From positions 1 through 35,551 of the IMG/VR virus record IMGVR_UViG_3300027770_000140: a stretch of 35,551 nucleotides of DNA. One strand, written 5' to 3'. The DNA is from a virus. Position numbers and translations under genes: made by a program. Within the stretch, counting starts at the first letter, position 1. Every line of letters starts with the position of its first letter. This document shows positions 1-8,827 of the stretch, piece by piece. The notes under the pieces are model-generated. The model had not been told where the DNA came from. It worked only from the letters and a program-made list of their open reading frames with translations, and searched no databases.

Positions 1-1096
1 CCAGCGGATTCCTGACAGCAATATAGCCGTCGGGCGTGTTATGCTGCAAAACGATTTCGCTTTGATACTCAAAAGCGGTTACCAGGGCGCCGGCTGAGGC
101 AAAAGCAGTATTAAGGGAGCGCACAACGCCCTTGATGCGATTCTCGCTTGAAGTGGGATATGGCGACGAGTTCAGACCAGAGACGGCCACGGAATACACC
201 GCCAGGCCATCGGAATAATCCACGACAAGGCCGGATGCCGCAGCAGTAAGGCCTGCCGGATTAGCGCCTTTTGTGATTATCGTCGCATGGTTTATTCCGC
301 CGAGCTTTATGCGCGGCTGACCACCTAGCGGCTGCAGCGGCACGGCAGCAAGGCTTGCCGCGTTAACGGATCCCTGGCCGCCCAGGTAGATGAGCTCGTC
401 TGCAGATATGCCATTGGTGTGAGCGGTATCAAGATGGCGATTTACACGGTTGATGAAATTCGTGTCGATTTCATCAAGTGCGCCGCCAACGCTTGTTGCG
501 GTAAGCGACGAGTCCGGCCCGGGAGCATATGAGATTGAGTCGGCATCGTGAGCGCCAGAGGTGTCGTTAATGTGATTGGTTAGCCCCTGCTGAACAGCGG
601 CTAGAGCCGACTGAACGTTTAATCCGCCTGCAACTGCAGGCGAGACTACGACATCTTCTGCGAAATGCTGATCATCTGTGCCCGCTATGTGGCTCGCAAG
701 CTTTGCAATCTGGGTTGCAGCAGAATCCTGGAGGGCGTCTATATCTATGGCCGAGCTCGTGATTTGATCCTGCAGGACGGCTGTGCCAACGTCCAGATCT
801 AGCTTGCTCTCTTCGATTGCGGCAGACGCACTAACGTGCGCATTTGTTATAGGCGAGCCAATAAGCCAAGAGGCGCTTATAGCTGCGGCATCAAGGGTGC
901 CGTCCGGGTTTATGCTAACCGCCAGGCGATCTGCAAGACTGCCTGTCGTGCCCTGGACATCCGTGCCAAGAGTTCGCTGAATTGCGACAATAGCGTCCTT
1001 ATGAGCATTAATCGCCGCGGCCCCAATCTCTGTAGAACCGTCTATAACGCTCGGCAGCTCAACGTCTGTATCTAATTCAGTTGGAAACTTAGACAT
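1..1096 (-). CDS. phage appendage/tail structural protein, C-terminus cut by window edge
   Basis: The reading frame is open from the ATG at 1096 to the left edge (365 codons, no stop), so the protein is partial. It starts MSKFPTELDTD. Residues about 15-55 carry the motif of an 'N.H.DAI.AIQ..LG......GSLADRL' stretch, which also opens the 1014-residue protein at 3729-6773 ('LRDAVVAVETELGANPSGTF'). That pattern is common at the N-terminus of phage appendage proteins. Further on it has 'HDADSISY' and 'VGGALDEIDTNF', typical of tail-fibre or baseplate-wedge-like proteins. No enzymatic motif is visible. It starts 7 bp after the stop of the upstream gene and has only a weak ribosome site (GAGTG). 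It is probably a virion surface or tail protein; the exact role is unknown. Confidence 0.75.
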   Translation of the reverse strand, partial: MSKFPTELDTDVELPSVIDGSTEIGAAAINAHKDAIVAIQRTLGTDVQGTTGSLADRLAVSINPDGTLDAAAISASWLIGSPITNAHVSASAAIEESKLDLDVGTAVLQDQITSSAIDIDALQDSAATQIAKLASHIAGTDDQHFAEDVVVSPAVAGGLNVQSALAAVQQGLTNHINDTSGAHDADSISYAPGPDSSLTATSVGGALDEIDTNFINRVNRHLDTAHTNGISADELIYLGGQGSVNAASLAAVPLQPLGGQPRIKLGGINHATIITKGANPAGLTAAASGLVVDYSDGLAVYSVAVSGLNSSPYPTSSENRIKGVVRSLNTAFASAGALVTAFEYQSEIVLQHNTPDGYIAVRNPL

Positions 1097-1103
1097 TATT
1101 CAC

Positions 1104-2072
1104 TCAGTTGGTAAGGTAGAAGATTAAGTTGCCAGTCACCAGGAAGCGGCCGAGGAATTCGTCTGCAGGTGTTGCTATGCCAATTCCTATTCCAATATTG
1201 GTCGAAAGGAAAGGGCGAAGAAAGTTATACTGGAAACCTAGTCCCAGCAGGCTACTAGGCAGCTTATTTGGAAAATCATCAACCTCTATCGAGACAAAAG
1301 GGCCCGCGCCTATATTGACATAGTCAAGGTAATTGCCAAGGTTTACCAGCTCCACTCCTAGGCCGGGATTGAGAGAGGTGTCAAAGAGAACAAATGCCCG
1401 GGGGTTGAATATGTCCAGTACACTGGAGTTCTTCTCTGGGCGGGAATACTGGTATATGTTATTCTCAATCTCCAGGCGCTCACCCACTTCTACGGAGACA
1501 GTGCCATCAGGATTTTTCTTTTCCAGTAGCTCTTGAGCAACAACCTGGCGAGCCTTGATCGCACCCGTCTCGTCCTCTAGCACATACCCGGTGACCCTGA
1601 TCTTGAGCCTGTAGGTGAAGCTCTCATTGCCGCTAACGCGGATATCTGGGTCTACAAGCTTAAAGCGCCCAGTGGGATCTGCCCAGTTATACTTGGTAGT
1701 TGTGCCAGTCGTTGTCGCCGTCTGGGTGCCGCCAGGTATCTCTCGGTCGACCACTATAACACCGCTGTCCCGGCTTACTGGCTTTGTTTTTACCTTTGTG
1801 CGCAAATCGCGCAACTCGGCGCCCACCGACTCGATATCTTTCTCGTACTGAGAAATTATAGTATCCCTCGAAACAAGACTGGACTCTGCTAGCCCAAGCT
1901 TCTCATTGGCCTTCTGAATTTCATCTTTTTGACCAATAATCTGGGCTTGCTGGGCCGCCATTGCGGATGTCGCGGCCTCTAGCTTTTGGTGCAGACTTAC
2001 CAGCACGCCTACCAATACTGAAACACAAAGGAAAAGGCCCAGCGCAAGGGCATGCGGTAAATACTTTCTCAT
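1104..2072 (-). CDS. membrane-anchored coiled-coil protein with beta-rich C-terminus
   Basis: The protein has 322 residues from the ATG at 2072. An in-frame TTG at 2087 would add five residues and is the longer alternative; neither has a strong ribosome site. Residues about 5-26 form one hydrophobic helix (LALGLFLCVSVLVGVLVSL). It is followed by a long coiled coil to about residue 95 (EKLGLAESSLVSRDTI..., DIESVGAELRDLRTK). The remainder is beta-rich and ends in glycine- and aromatic-rich strands (NIGIGIGIATP, LIFYLTN) that resemble outer-membrane or surface beta domains. It follows the 441-residue gene with a 36-bp gap. A membrane-bound role late in infection (spanin-like, or host surface modification) is possible, but no family is recognised. 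Confidence 0.7.
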   Translation of the reverse strand: MRKYLPHALALGLFLCVSVLVGVLVSLHQKLEAATSAMAAQQAQIIGQKDEIQKANEKLGLAESSLVSRDTIISQYEKDIESVGAELRDLRTKVKTKPVSRDSGVIVVDREIPGGTQTATTTGTTTKYNWADPTGRFKLVDPDIRVSGNESFTYRLKIRVTGYVLEDETGAIKARQVVAQELLEKKNPDGTVSVEVGERLEIENNIYQYSRPEKNSSVLDIFNPRAFVLFDTSLNPGLGVELVNLGNYLDYVNIGAGPFVSIEVDDFPNKLPSSLLGLGFQYNFLRPFLSTNIGIGIGIATPADEFLGRFLVTGNLIFYLTN

Positions 2073-2108
2073 GCCATATAGTGGCAAAATCCGTATATTT
2101 TCCGCAGC

Positions 2109-3434
2109 TTATCGCAGCAAACCGGCACTCTTGGCAATGCGCAGGGCGGCTGCTAGCTTGTTTGAGGTAGCCGCAAGCTCGGCTTGTGCATCGGCAAGTC
2201 CGGCAGAATAAAGGGTATCTGCCACAGCTGCGACAACCTGCTTCTCGGTTACTAGCTTAGAGGCTAGATCGCTTGTAAGCTCATCAACAGAGGCATAAGT
2301 CGTAATGCTGTGACCATCATTTAGACGCACGCCTGGTACGGCTGCCTTGCTACCCGTGTAAGCGGGCTCCGCGGCCTTCTGAACTTCTGCGGGCAACTGC
2401 TCAGCAAAAGAAAGCAGGCGCAGAGTTAGTTCATCAACCGCCTTGGCAGCCTGCGCATTGCCGCGCGCCTCTATGTTAGTAGCAAGACCGGCCAGATCAG
2501 CAGCAATCTTTTGAAAATTCATATTCGCCTCAGCTTTTTTATCTGACTTCTTCATGTAGTCAAACTTAACCATATGCGGCTTCTTGTCTTTGCGCTTTTT
2601 TGAGCGCTCCGTGCGGCGCTTTTTGTCTGTCTCGGACTTTTTCTCTGAGGCAGATAGTTTGGCGGCCTCGGAAGCCGGCCTGCAGCGGGGCTTGCCGCCT
2701 TTTGACGAGTCGGACCTGCCGCATGGCGGGTGCTTGCCCGACTTATCTTTCCTGGAGATATCCACCCACTTCTCTTTTTTGTGCCAGTAACCAAGACCCC
2801 CAAGCGGCTTGGCAACTTTGATGTTTGACTCGGGCTGTTCACCGGATTCAAGCATGTCATAGAGCTTGTCTACAGCTTCGTGATGAGCTACCCCGAAGAA
2901 ATCGGCAATAAGCTGCGCCTCTTCGTCTAGCGAGGCCGGAACAGACTCCTCTTGGGGATCGGCATCGTGTTTGTCGCCCTCCATTTCGAGAAGCTTTGAG
3001 TAATACTGCGGATCCTCTCGGAGGTGATCTAGCGCGATAAGGGCGGTATCCGAGGGATCTCCGCTCGTAAGAAAGCGGTGCTCTAGCTCGACATTGAGGC
3101 CCTTTAGGAATTCGTCTGGAGTGGTGTCTAGCTCTTCAAAATCGATGCCCATACGCTCCGCGAGCAGCTGCGCCTCGTCCGCGCTGAATGGCGGCATTAT
3201 ATCCGATTCCTTGACATCAAGCTTTATGCTCATAGCCCTTTTCTTCATTTTTTCCGTTGGCTTTCGCCACTTGCCGCCCATCTTGTTATAGCGTTTTACT
3301 GCTGCAGAATTGCTATAGGCAGATGGGTGAACGTCATAGGTGCGCTTAGCCCATGCCTGGCAAGATGCCCATAGTTTTTTATTTATGGCCACCATGGACT
3401 TGGGGCGCTTTTGGAAAATAGTCTTTTTTGCCAT
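2109..3434 (-). CDS. multidomain basic phage protein (DUF5661-like plus DUF5872-like)
   Basis: The protein has 441 residues. The N-terminus (about 17-58) has a 'W......AYSNSAAVKRYNKMGGKW' pattern. Residues 82-152 resemble DUF5661: GLNVELEHR, then IALDHLREDPQYYSKL. Residues 221-288 resemble DUF5872, a basic cysteine-containing domain known from phages and giant viruses: KWVDISRKDKSGKHPPCGR, then PRCRPASEAAKLSASEKKS and a Lys/Arg run. Residues about 308-346 carry the helical-hairpin motif seen in several virion proteins of this window (LAGLATNIEARGNAQAAKAV). The C-terminal 90 residues are helical. Function is unknown; nucleic-acid or virion binding is inferred from the basic character only. It starts after the largest intergenic gap of the window, so it probably begins a transcription unit. 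Confidence 0.75.
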   Translation of the reverse strand: MAKKTIFQKRPKSMVAINKKLWASCQAWAKRTYDVHPSAYSNSAAVKRYNKMGGKWRKPTEKMKKRAMSIKLDVKESDIMPPFSADEAQLLAERMGIDFEELDTTPDEFLKGLNVELEHRFLTSGDPSDTALIALDHLREDPQYYSKLLEMEGDKHDADPQEESVPASLDEEAQLIADFFGVAHHEAVDKLYDMLESGEQPESNIKVAKPLGGLGYWHKKEKWVDISRKDKSGKHPPCGRSDSSKGGKPRCRPASEAAKLSASEKKSETDKKRRTERSKKRKDKKPHMVKFDYMKKSDKKAEANMNFQKIAADLAGLATNIEARGNAQAAKAVDELTLRLLSFAEQLPAEVQKAAEPAYTGSKAAVPGVRLNDGHSITTYASVDELTSDLASKLVTEKQVVAAVADTLYSAGLADAQAELAATSNKLAAALRIAKSAGLLR

Positions 3435-3480
3435 ATTAAATCCGTATGCCTATTTCTTCGTTTTTAGATTTGCACTTGTC

Positions 3481-3509
3481 ATTACACTGCTAAGTAAGCC
3501 AGAAACCAA
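3481..3509 (-). promoter_or_regulatory. candidate sigma70-like promoter for the left-end unit
   Basis: Within the 294-bp noncoding gap 3435-3728, the minus strand reads TTGGTT, 17 bases, TGTAAT (three of six and five of six consensus matches). It lies about 50 bp upstream of the ATG at 3434. No ORF with a ribosome site was found in the gap, and no clear terminator was seen after the stop at 3729. The match was made by eye only. Confidence 0.35.
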
Positions 3510-3728
3510 TAGATCAGTAAATTTTTATCTCGTCGATTCACTCGCAAAAAAACAATATAACTGGAGAGCAGGAAACAGTATTACTTGCATCTTTAATAAT
3601 CCCGATGTGTCGAGATACGGTAGTCAGAGCCCTGACGGATGATCTGCCTATTATTCATCTAGTGATAACTAATTCTGGTTGCCGGTAGAAAATCAAAATC
3701 ATAGCGCGCCACCAGGCAAATACTGCTA

Positions 3729-6700
3729 TCAGGCGGGGAATACGGCCTGTCGCGATGGGACGGGGGCATTCACGTTCTCGACCACCGCGCTGACCTGCGC
3801 GTGTGCGAACATCTGTGCATTTCCAGCGGACGCGGCGTTGTTAGTCAGCTCGATCTCGGGCTTGACGGCATCGTACGTGGGGCGACGTACCGAAATGCGT
3901 GTGTTTCCTGCGGAAGTAAGAGGGCCAGCAATAATATTGCCGAGAACACGGCCGGGCGCAAAAACATTACGCAGGATCTTGCTCGCGAAGTCCATGACAT
4001 AAACACCCAGAGGCTGTCCAGTTACCGGCCTAATTGCTAATTCAATGGCGAGCTCCATCTCAAATGCGGTAGGAAAAAGCGTATGCGGATTTGATGGACC
4101 GACAGAGACCGTGACGGTACCATTAGGGACTGTGTTGGCCGGTGAGGCGCCAGTTCCCCCGCCCAACGCTGACTCATTGTTGACAAAAACGGTTCGCACG
4201 CCGTTACCCTGGTGCGAGACTTCAAATCCACCCCAAATACCGTCGTACTCAGGCCCGCCTGTGTTATCAAACACGCCAAGCTTGGGTCGGAGAAACCCCA
4301 CGTAGACATAGTCGTCAACGGCGTACCCGACGTCAGCGGTTGCTGGTCGCCCGGAAGCGTCAGGAGCTGTGGCTGAAAACTTGAAGTCTCCGTCGTAATT
4401 AACAAAAGCGTACACATTGGCGGGAAAAGTCGGAGGTGCTACTCCGCCGATGTAGTTCGCAGCCAGGTTGAGGTTGGTTGCCGCGGTATCTGCGGCACGC
4501 GTACTGGCATATCCAATCGCAGATACGCCACTTCCTGCTTTCAAGGTTGCTGCTGGAGCATAATCATCGCCCCCGACGTTGATCGTTGATGGCAACAATT
4601 GAAGACCATAGTAAACGCGAGACGCGCCTTCAGCTGTCCCAGACGGGCGCCCTTTTATGTGCTGCAGGTGGCTGATGTCGGTCCGACCCAACTGCCCCCC
4701 GTCGGCGGATATTATCCCATTTGTCGACAGTGTGAGCTGATCAATACTGATTCCGGAAACGGAACCGCTGACACCACTGGCGGTAAACAATTTACGCCAG
4801 TTACCTGCCGGGATCGGTGGCGCGGCAGCGACATTCAAGCGGTATAGCGAGTTGTCAGTCGACAGCATGACAACCATGTCGACCTTCTGGTTCGCCAGCG
4901 GGATGGTTGTCAGACTCGATACTACGCGGAAACCGCCGACCAGGCGGCTGTCATCTCCCATCTCCACCCACACACCACCTTCGCGCACGAAGTGGCGGTC
5001 GACATCCTGGGCGTAGACAACCATGCCTTCCTTGAGCTTGGCTGCGGGGATGGCGTTACGTGCGGCTACTGAGGCGACGGTCTGCAATCCGCCGACCAAG
5101 CGATTGTCATCACCTAGTTCCAGCCAGTTCACGTTGGCTGTGCCGCCTTCGAGAACGAAGTGCCTGTCGTCTGCTTGACTGTAGACGATCATGCCCTCTT
5201 TGCGCTTTGCCACGGGAATGGCGTCACGAGCGGTAGTATCTGCCACCGTCTGCAATCCACCTACGAGGCGATTATCATCGCCAAATTCTTTCCAGTTAGG
5301 ATTGGTCAGGCCGCCCTCAAGCACAAAATACCTATCATCGGCCTGGCTATAGGCGAGCATACCTTCTTTGCGGCGGCCGCTAGGTATGGCATCGCGAGCA
5401 GTGGTGTCGGCAACAGTTTGTAGACCGCCAACTATCTCGGTATCAGCCAACAACGACCAGTCGAGACTTCCACTGCCGTCATTCTTAAGTACACTGCTGG
5501 CAACTCCCTGGGATGCAGGAAAGGTGTACGGCACGTCATTTATCCTGGTTATGTCGCCGCTAGAGTCAACTCGGAATTCACTAGACGAGCCAACCGAAAA
5601 TTGCGAAACAGGGAGGCTGGTTCCAATACCAAAATTGCCGGCACTGGTAAGAGTCATCGCCTGCGTCGCAGCTGAGTTGACGTACCACGTATGCCCCGCA
5701 CCGTTGCGATTAACCCACTCGTAATTTACCCCAGCGCCGGGGCGGGCATTGAACTGGTTCGATGAGTGCGTGATGCCCCCGCCAGAGATATGCAGTCGCG
5801 CCAAGTCAGGGTTTGCTGTCGAATTGACGAGCAGGTCGCCGCCGGCAGTAATCCTCATTTTCTCAGCATTGTTTGTGTAGAATGAAAAGTCAGCATTATT
5901 TGCGCCGACCAGACGATTATCTACATTGTTTAGCAGTGACATGATCACTGTTCCGGTGCTATTTAGCACGTCCAGCTTGCCAATTCCATTGCCGCTCGAC
6001 ATCCGAAAGCCGCCCTGAGTGCCCTTCATCGTAGCGTATGGCAACCCCGCGCCTGCAGTACTCTCGAGCAATAAGTTACCGCCAGATACGTGCAGCCGCT
6101 CGCTTGGTGTGAGAGTTCCTATGCCAACGTCACCGGTATCTACCAGCAAGTCCCCGCCAGATACGTGCAGTCGGCCCGCAGGCGAGGTCGTGCCCAGGCC
6201 AATGTCGCCTGCAGAGGTAACCCTGACGCGTTCAGTTCCATCAGTTCCCAGGACAAGGTAGCCTGCGTTCGGGTTCATCAGGCTTATGTTTGCAGAGTCA
6301 GATACGGTAGCGCTTCCAATATAGAACGTATCAGTTCCGGCGTTGCGTAGCGTTACTCCGCCGATTCGCGTGGTGCCATTTCCATCAAGAGTAAGGCTAT
6401 AGTCCGAGGCTGGCGTAAGCGTACCGATCCCTACATTTGCGGCAAGATCGATCCCATAGTTAGCGCCGGCGCCGCCGTCGACAACGGCAAAATTCACAGA
6501 AGGGGCAAGCACGCGCTCCTGGGATATGAAGCCATCTGTCGAAAGAACCAAAAATGTCGAGTTAGCATAATCTGATATTGCAGTCTCCGCAGCTCCGAGG
6601 CGCGCGCCTACCGAGGTAAAGGTACCGCTAGGATTCGCACCTAGCTCGGTCTCAACAGCAACTACCGCATCACGCAAGCGGTTTACGTCCTCGCCTACCA

Positions 6701-6773
6701 TTGGTGAGACGCCGTTAGTTACATACGGAAGAGAGCTGGTGTTATCTACGCCATTTGGATATTGAGTTGCCAT
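3729..6773 (-). CDS. large tail fibre/appendage protein with tandem repeats
   Basis: The protein has 1014 residues, starting at an ATG preceded by GAGG at good spacing; that site overlaps the stop of the upstream gene. The N-terminus (about 25-65) has the attachment-like motif LRDAVVAVETELGANPSGTF. Residues about 110-400 hold about five copies of a beta-repeat of the type 'vGIGT..P...L.VsGG' (VGIGTLTPSERLHVSGG, FGIGTSLPVSQFSVG), typical of phage fibres. From about residue 445 there are three good copies and one degenerate copy of a 56-residue repeat (VGGLQTVADTTARDAIP, KEGM..YSQADDR.FVLEGG). The C-terminal third is beta-rich without a recognised enzymatic motif. It is most likely a host-contact or baseplate appendage. 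It sits with the 667-residue protein in one unit. Confidence 0.8.
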   Translation of the reverse strand: MATQYPNGVDNTSSLPYVTNGVSPMVGEDVNRLRDAVVAVETELGANPSGTFTSVGARLGAAETAISDYANSTFLVLSTDGFISQERVLAPSVNFAVVDGGAGANYGIDLAANVGIGTLTPASDYSLTLDGNGTTRIGGVTLRNAGTDTFYIGSATVSDSANISLMNPNAGYLVLGTDGTERVRVTSAGDIGLGTTSPAGRLHVSGGDLLVDTGDVGIGTLTPSERLHVSGGNLLLESTAGAGLPYATMKGTQGGFRMSSGNGIGKLDVLNSTGTVIMSLLNNVDNRLVGANNADFSFYTNNAEKMRITAGGDLLVNSTANPDLARLHISGGGITHSSNQFNARPGAGVNYEWVNRNGAGHTWYVNSAATQAMTLTSAGNFGIGTSLPVSQFSVGSSSEFRVDSSGDITRINDVPYTFPASQGVASSVLKNDGSGSLDWSLLADTEIVGGLQTVADTTARDAIPSGRRKEGMLAYSQADDRYFVLEGGLTNPNWKEFGDDNRLVGGLQTVADTTARDAIPVAKRKEGMIVYSQADDRHFVLEGGTANVNWLELGDDNRLVGGLQTVASVAARNAIPAAKLKEGMVVYAQDVDRHFVREGGVWVEMGDDSRLVGGFRVVSSLTTIPLANQKVDMVVMLSTDNSLYRLNVAAAPPIPAGNWRKLFTASGVSGSVSGISIDQLTLSTNGIISADGGQLGRTDISHLQHIKGRPSGTAEGASRVYYGLQLLPSTINVGGDDYAPAATLKAGSGVSAIGYASTRAADTAATNLNLAANYIGGVAPPTFPANVYAFVNYDGDFKFSATAPDASGRPATADVGYAVDDYVYVGFLRPKLGVFDNTGGPEYDGIWGGFEVSHQGNGVRTVFVNNESALGGGTGASPANTVPNGTVTVSVGPSNPHTLFPTAFEMELAIELAIRPVTGQPLGVYVMDFASKILRNVFAPGRVLGNIIAGPLTSAGNTRISVRRPTYDAVKPEIELTNNAASAGNAQMFAHAQVSAVVENVNAPVPSRQAVFPA

Positions 6774-6780
6774 TTCGACC

Positions 6781-8784
6781 TCAAAGAATATTAACTGTGA
6801 ACTTATAGATCTCTTCCGTTGGATTGAGTCTCTTTAGAGTTAGGTGCTGTGATCCATCTTTGCCGAGTGCAATTCGATTGCGCCGTACGGTTAAGACCTC
6901 GTAACGGAATTCCTCTCGAACCGCCCCTGTTTCGTAATCGAACGCATATCTTATGAGAATGTCGCGGTCGCGTATGGTTGGCACAGCCGTAGTCCAGCCG
7001 GTTAGGTCTGTCTTCTCAGTAGAGAAACCTCGGGAATCAACTAGGTCGAGCTCGTCCTGATACGGCCCTATCCTCAGATTAATGAAGCCGTTTGGATTCT
7101 CTTCGGCAGGGCGCAGAAGGCGAGTATTTATATAGCGCTGATATCCGCCTTCAAAGGAGGTGCCGTAGCAGAGCGAGCAACGTGCCTCTGGATGCTCTGT
7201 CCTGTGTGAAATGCGTGGACAAACCTTGCCTGTCCATTTTCTGCGCAGCAGAACAAACGGCTCACCAGTGATCCCCAGTAGCATTTCTTGGCGCTGCAGA
7301 TTGCCCTCATAAACATCAATACCACCTGCTTGTCCCAGCATGGAATTGCCGTGATACGTACCGCTGCCATGAGGAGTTTTAGGCCCGCAGAAGTCACCGC
7401 TAAGAACTTGCGATTGATCACTTGATCGCAGACCGCAATAGTCAAACGGCTCGGCGCTCTCTGCGTCCTCATCTTGTATCGAATGATCTTCATTCTGAGG
7501 CGCTACTGGGAAATTCCTGTAGCCATCCGGATCCTGTAAATAGCCGAATCCCCAATATCCATCGCCAGGCTCAAGAGGCAGTGCTGCCAGGCCATATCCG
7601 TCCCATGATGTATTCAGGCGCCAGAAATAATCGGTAGCATCATCTACGCCACGAAACATCTCTACTGCCGAACCTGCTGGCAGGTCCTCGGTCCATGCCA
7701 AGGCAAAAACATCACGAGCAGATATCGTAAATGAAGTAGCAGTCAGAGAGCTGTACTTCATTATCTCGTGACCAATGCGCAGCAGTCCTGAGGAGGGGAA
7801 ACCTGCGGTAGCAGTTACCTGCACAGGGCCGAGAGCGCCTTGGATAAAATTGTCTAGCAACTCAGTTGGCTCTGGCATTTGGAACAGTCCAGGCGAAGGC
7901 TCTGCCATACCAGAGGTGGTGAAATCGGCGAGAAAATATGCTGCGCGAACACCGTAGTAAAAGCCCTCCTTGGGAGTGATGCCGGTGAGCGTTGCCTCGT
8001 TAGCAGTCGTAATGAACAGAGGGCGGTCGTAGATGCTTTTCAGATTATTTGACTTATATACCTGGTAGTAAGTGGTGCTGAAACCAGCAGGAACTGTTGC
8101 ATAATCCCACCGCAAACCAACTGTGCTGCCGTCTCCAAAATCAATCGCCTGCTCTAGCCCTATCTTTCGCGGGTCAAACCACTGAGGCCTTCTTAGGCCA
8201 CACGAAGGTATACTTATAAGCTCGGCGGATGCAGCCTCTATGCCAACCCAAAGGGTAACTTCGTCCGTGGCTAAATGCGGCACCGCCGTCGATCCAAACA
8301 AACCCCGCGCAACCACGGTGCCGCTGCCGCCAGCAAGCGACGCGTACTGTATGATCTCCCCTCCGATTACAATATAACCATCATCAGGATAGCCGCTGCC
8401 ATCTGACAGAGAAAACGTGGTGTCGCCTAGACCGAAGTCCGCCGCAAGTGCTGTTGCATCTGGGAAAGCATAGAGGCCGGGTACAACTTCTGAAAGGCCT
8501 GGGGAATCCAGCAGGCCCGCGCCATTTGTAGCAGTAACTTTGAAATGCCAATCTCCTCCAGCAAAAGCAGCAGGAATTAGAACGGGTACATCCGGAGATA
8601 TAAACGTCGGCGTGGTAGGAACGGCAAGTTCTCCCGCATAAACAAGATAAACTACCTGCAGAGACGAGTTACTGGGAATAGCCTCGGTAACCTGCAGCAG
8701 CACGCTGCCATCAGCAATGTTTTGCTTTGCTGATCGCAGACCTGGTCTTCTAGGGTCTAGCCATGCCGGTGCAGTTGGGGTCAT
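6781..8784 (-). CDS. phage structural protein with duplicated module and cysteine-rich zinc-ribbon-like domain
   Basis: The protein has 667 residues. The N-terminal half is an internal duplication: copy one starts WLDPRRPGL and copy two WFDPRKIGL (about residue 204). Each has a fibronectin/Ig-like beta region, then 'PGLY/F..P..T.L', then 'GY/LIVIGGEIIQYASL' or 'GLLRIGHEIMKYSSL'. The C-terminal part holds paired cysteines (KVCPRISHRTEHPEARC, then CSLCYGTSFEGGYQRY). This recalls the 'C..CyGtgf.gGY' zinc-binding motif of phage neck or baseplate-type proteins. The ATG at 8784 is preceded by GAGG and by a hairpin (8791-8820). It overlaps no neighbour, and the downstream fibre gene begins 7 bp after its stop. 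It is probably a tail or baseplate component; exact position unknown. Confidence 0.75.
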   Translation of the reverse strand: MTPTAPAWLDPRRPGLRSAKQNIADGSVLLQVTEAIPSNSSLQVVYLVYAGELAVPTTPTFISPDVPVLIPAAFAGGDWHFKVTATNGAGLLDSPGLSEVVPGLYAFPDATALAADFGLGDTTFSLSDGSGYPDDGYIVIGGEIIQYASLAGGSGTVVARGLFGSTAVPHLATDEVTLWVGIEAASAELISIPSCGLRRPQWFDPRKIGLEQAIDFGDGSTVGLRWDYATVPAGFSTTYYQVYKSNNLKSIYDRPLFITTANEATLTGITPKEGFYYGVRAAYFLADFTTSGMAEPSPGLFQMPEPTELLDNFIQGALGPVQVTATAGFPSSGLLRIGHEIMKYSSLTATSFTISARDVFALAWTEDLPAGSAVEMFRGVDDATDYFWRLNTSWDGYGLAALPLEPGDGYWGFGYLQDPDGYRNFPVAPQNEDHSIQDEDAESAEPFDYCGLRSSDQSQVLSGDFCGPKTPHGSGTYHGNSMLGQAGGIDVYEGNLQRQEMLLGITGEPFVLLRRKWTGKVCPRISHRTEHPEARCSLCYGTSFEGGYQRYINTRLLRPAEENPNGFINLRIGPYQDELDLVDSRGFSTEKTDLTGWTTAVPTIRDRDILIRYAFDYETGAVREEFRYEVLTVRRNRIALGKDGSQHLTLKRLNPTEEIYKFTVNIL

Positions 8785-8790
8785 TTTTCC

Positions 8791-8820
8791 TCAGATATAG
8801 CTTCGTCAGCCTATATCTGA
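8791..8820 (-). promoter_or_regulatory. hairpin abutting the ribosome-binding site of the 667-residue gene
   Basis: TCAGATATAG and CTATATCTGA form a perfect 10-bp inverted repeat with a 10-base loop. On the minus-strand transcript the right arm ends in UGAGG, so the start of the GAGG ribosome site of the gene at 8784 is at the stem base. It could modulate translation or RNA stability. It is AT-rich and has no T-run, so it is not a normal terminator. Confidence 0.5.
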
Positions 8821-8827
8821 CAAATTA

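Noticed and set aside
3340-3642. 100-residue plus frame covering the 294-bp gap
   Set aside because: Most of it lies antisense to the 441-residue gene, with no ribosome site and an atypical composition.
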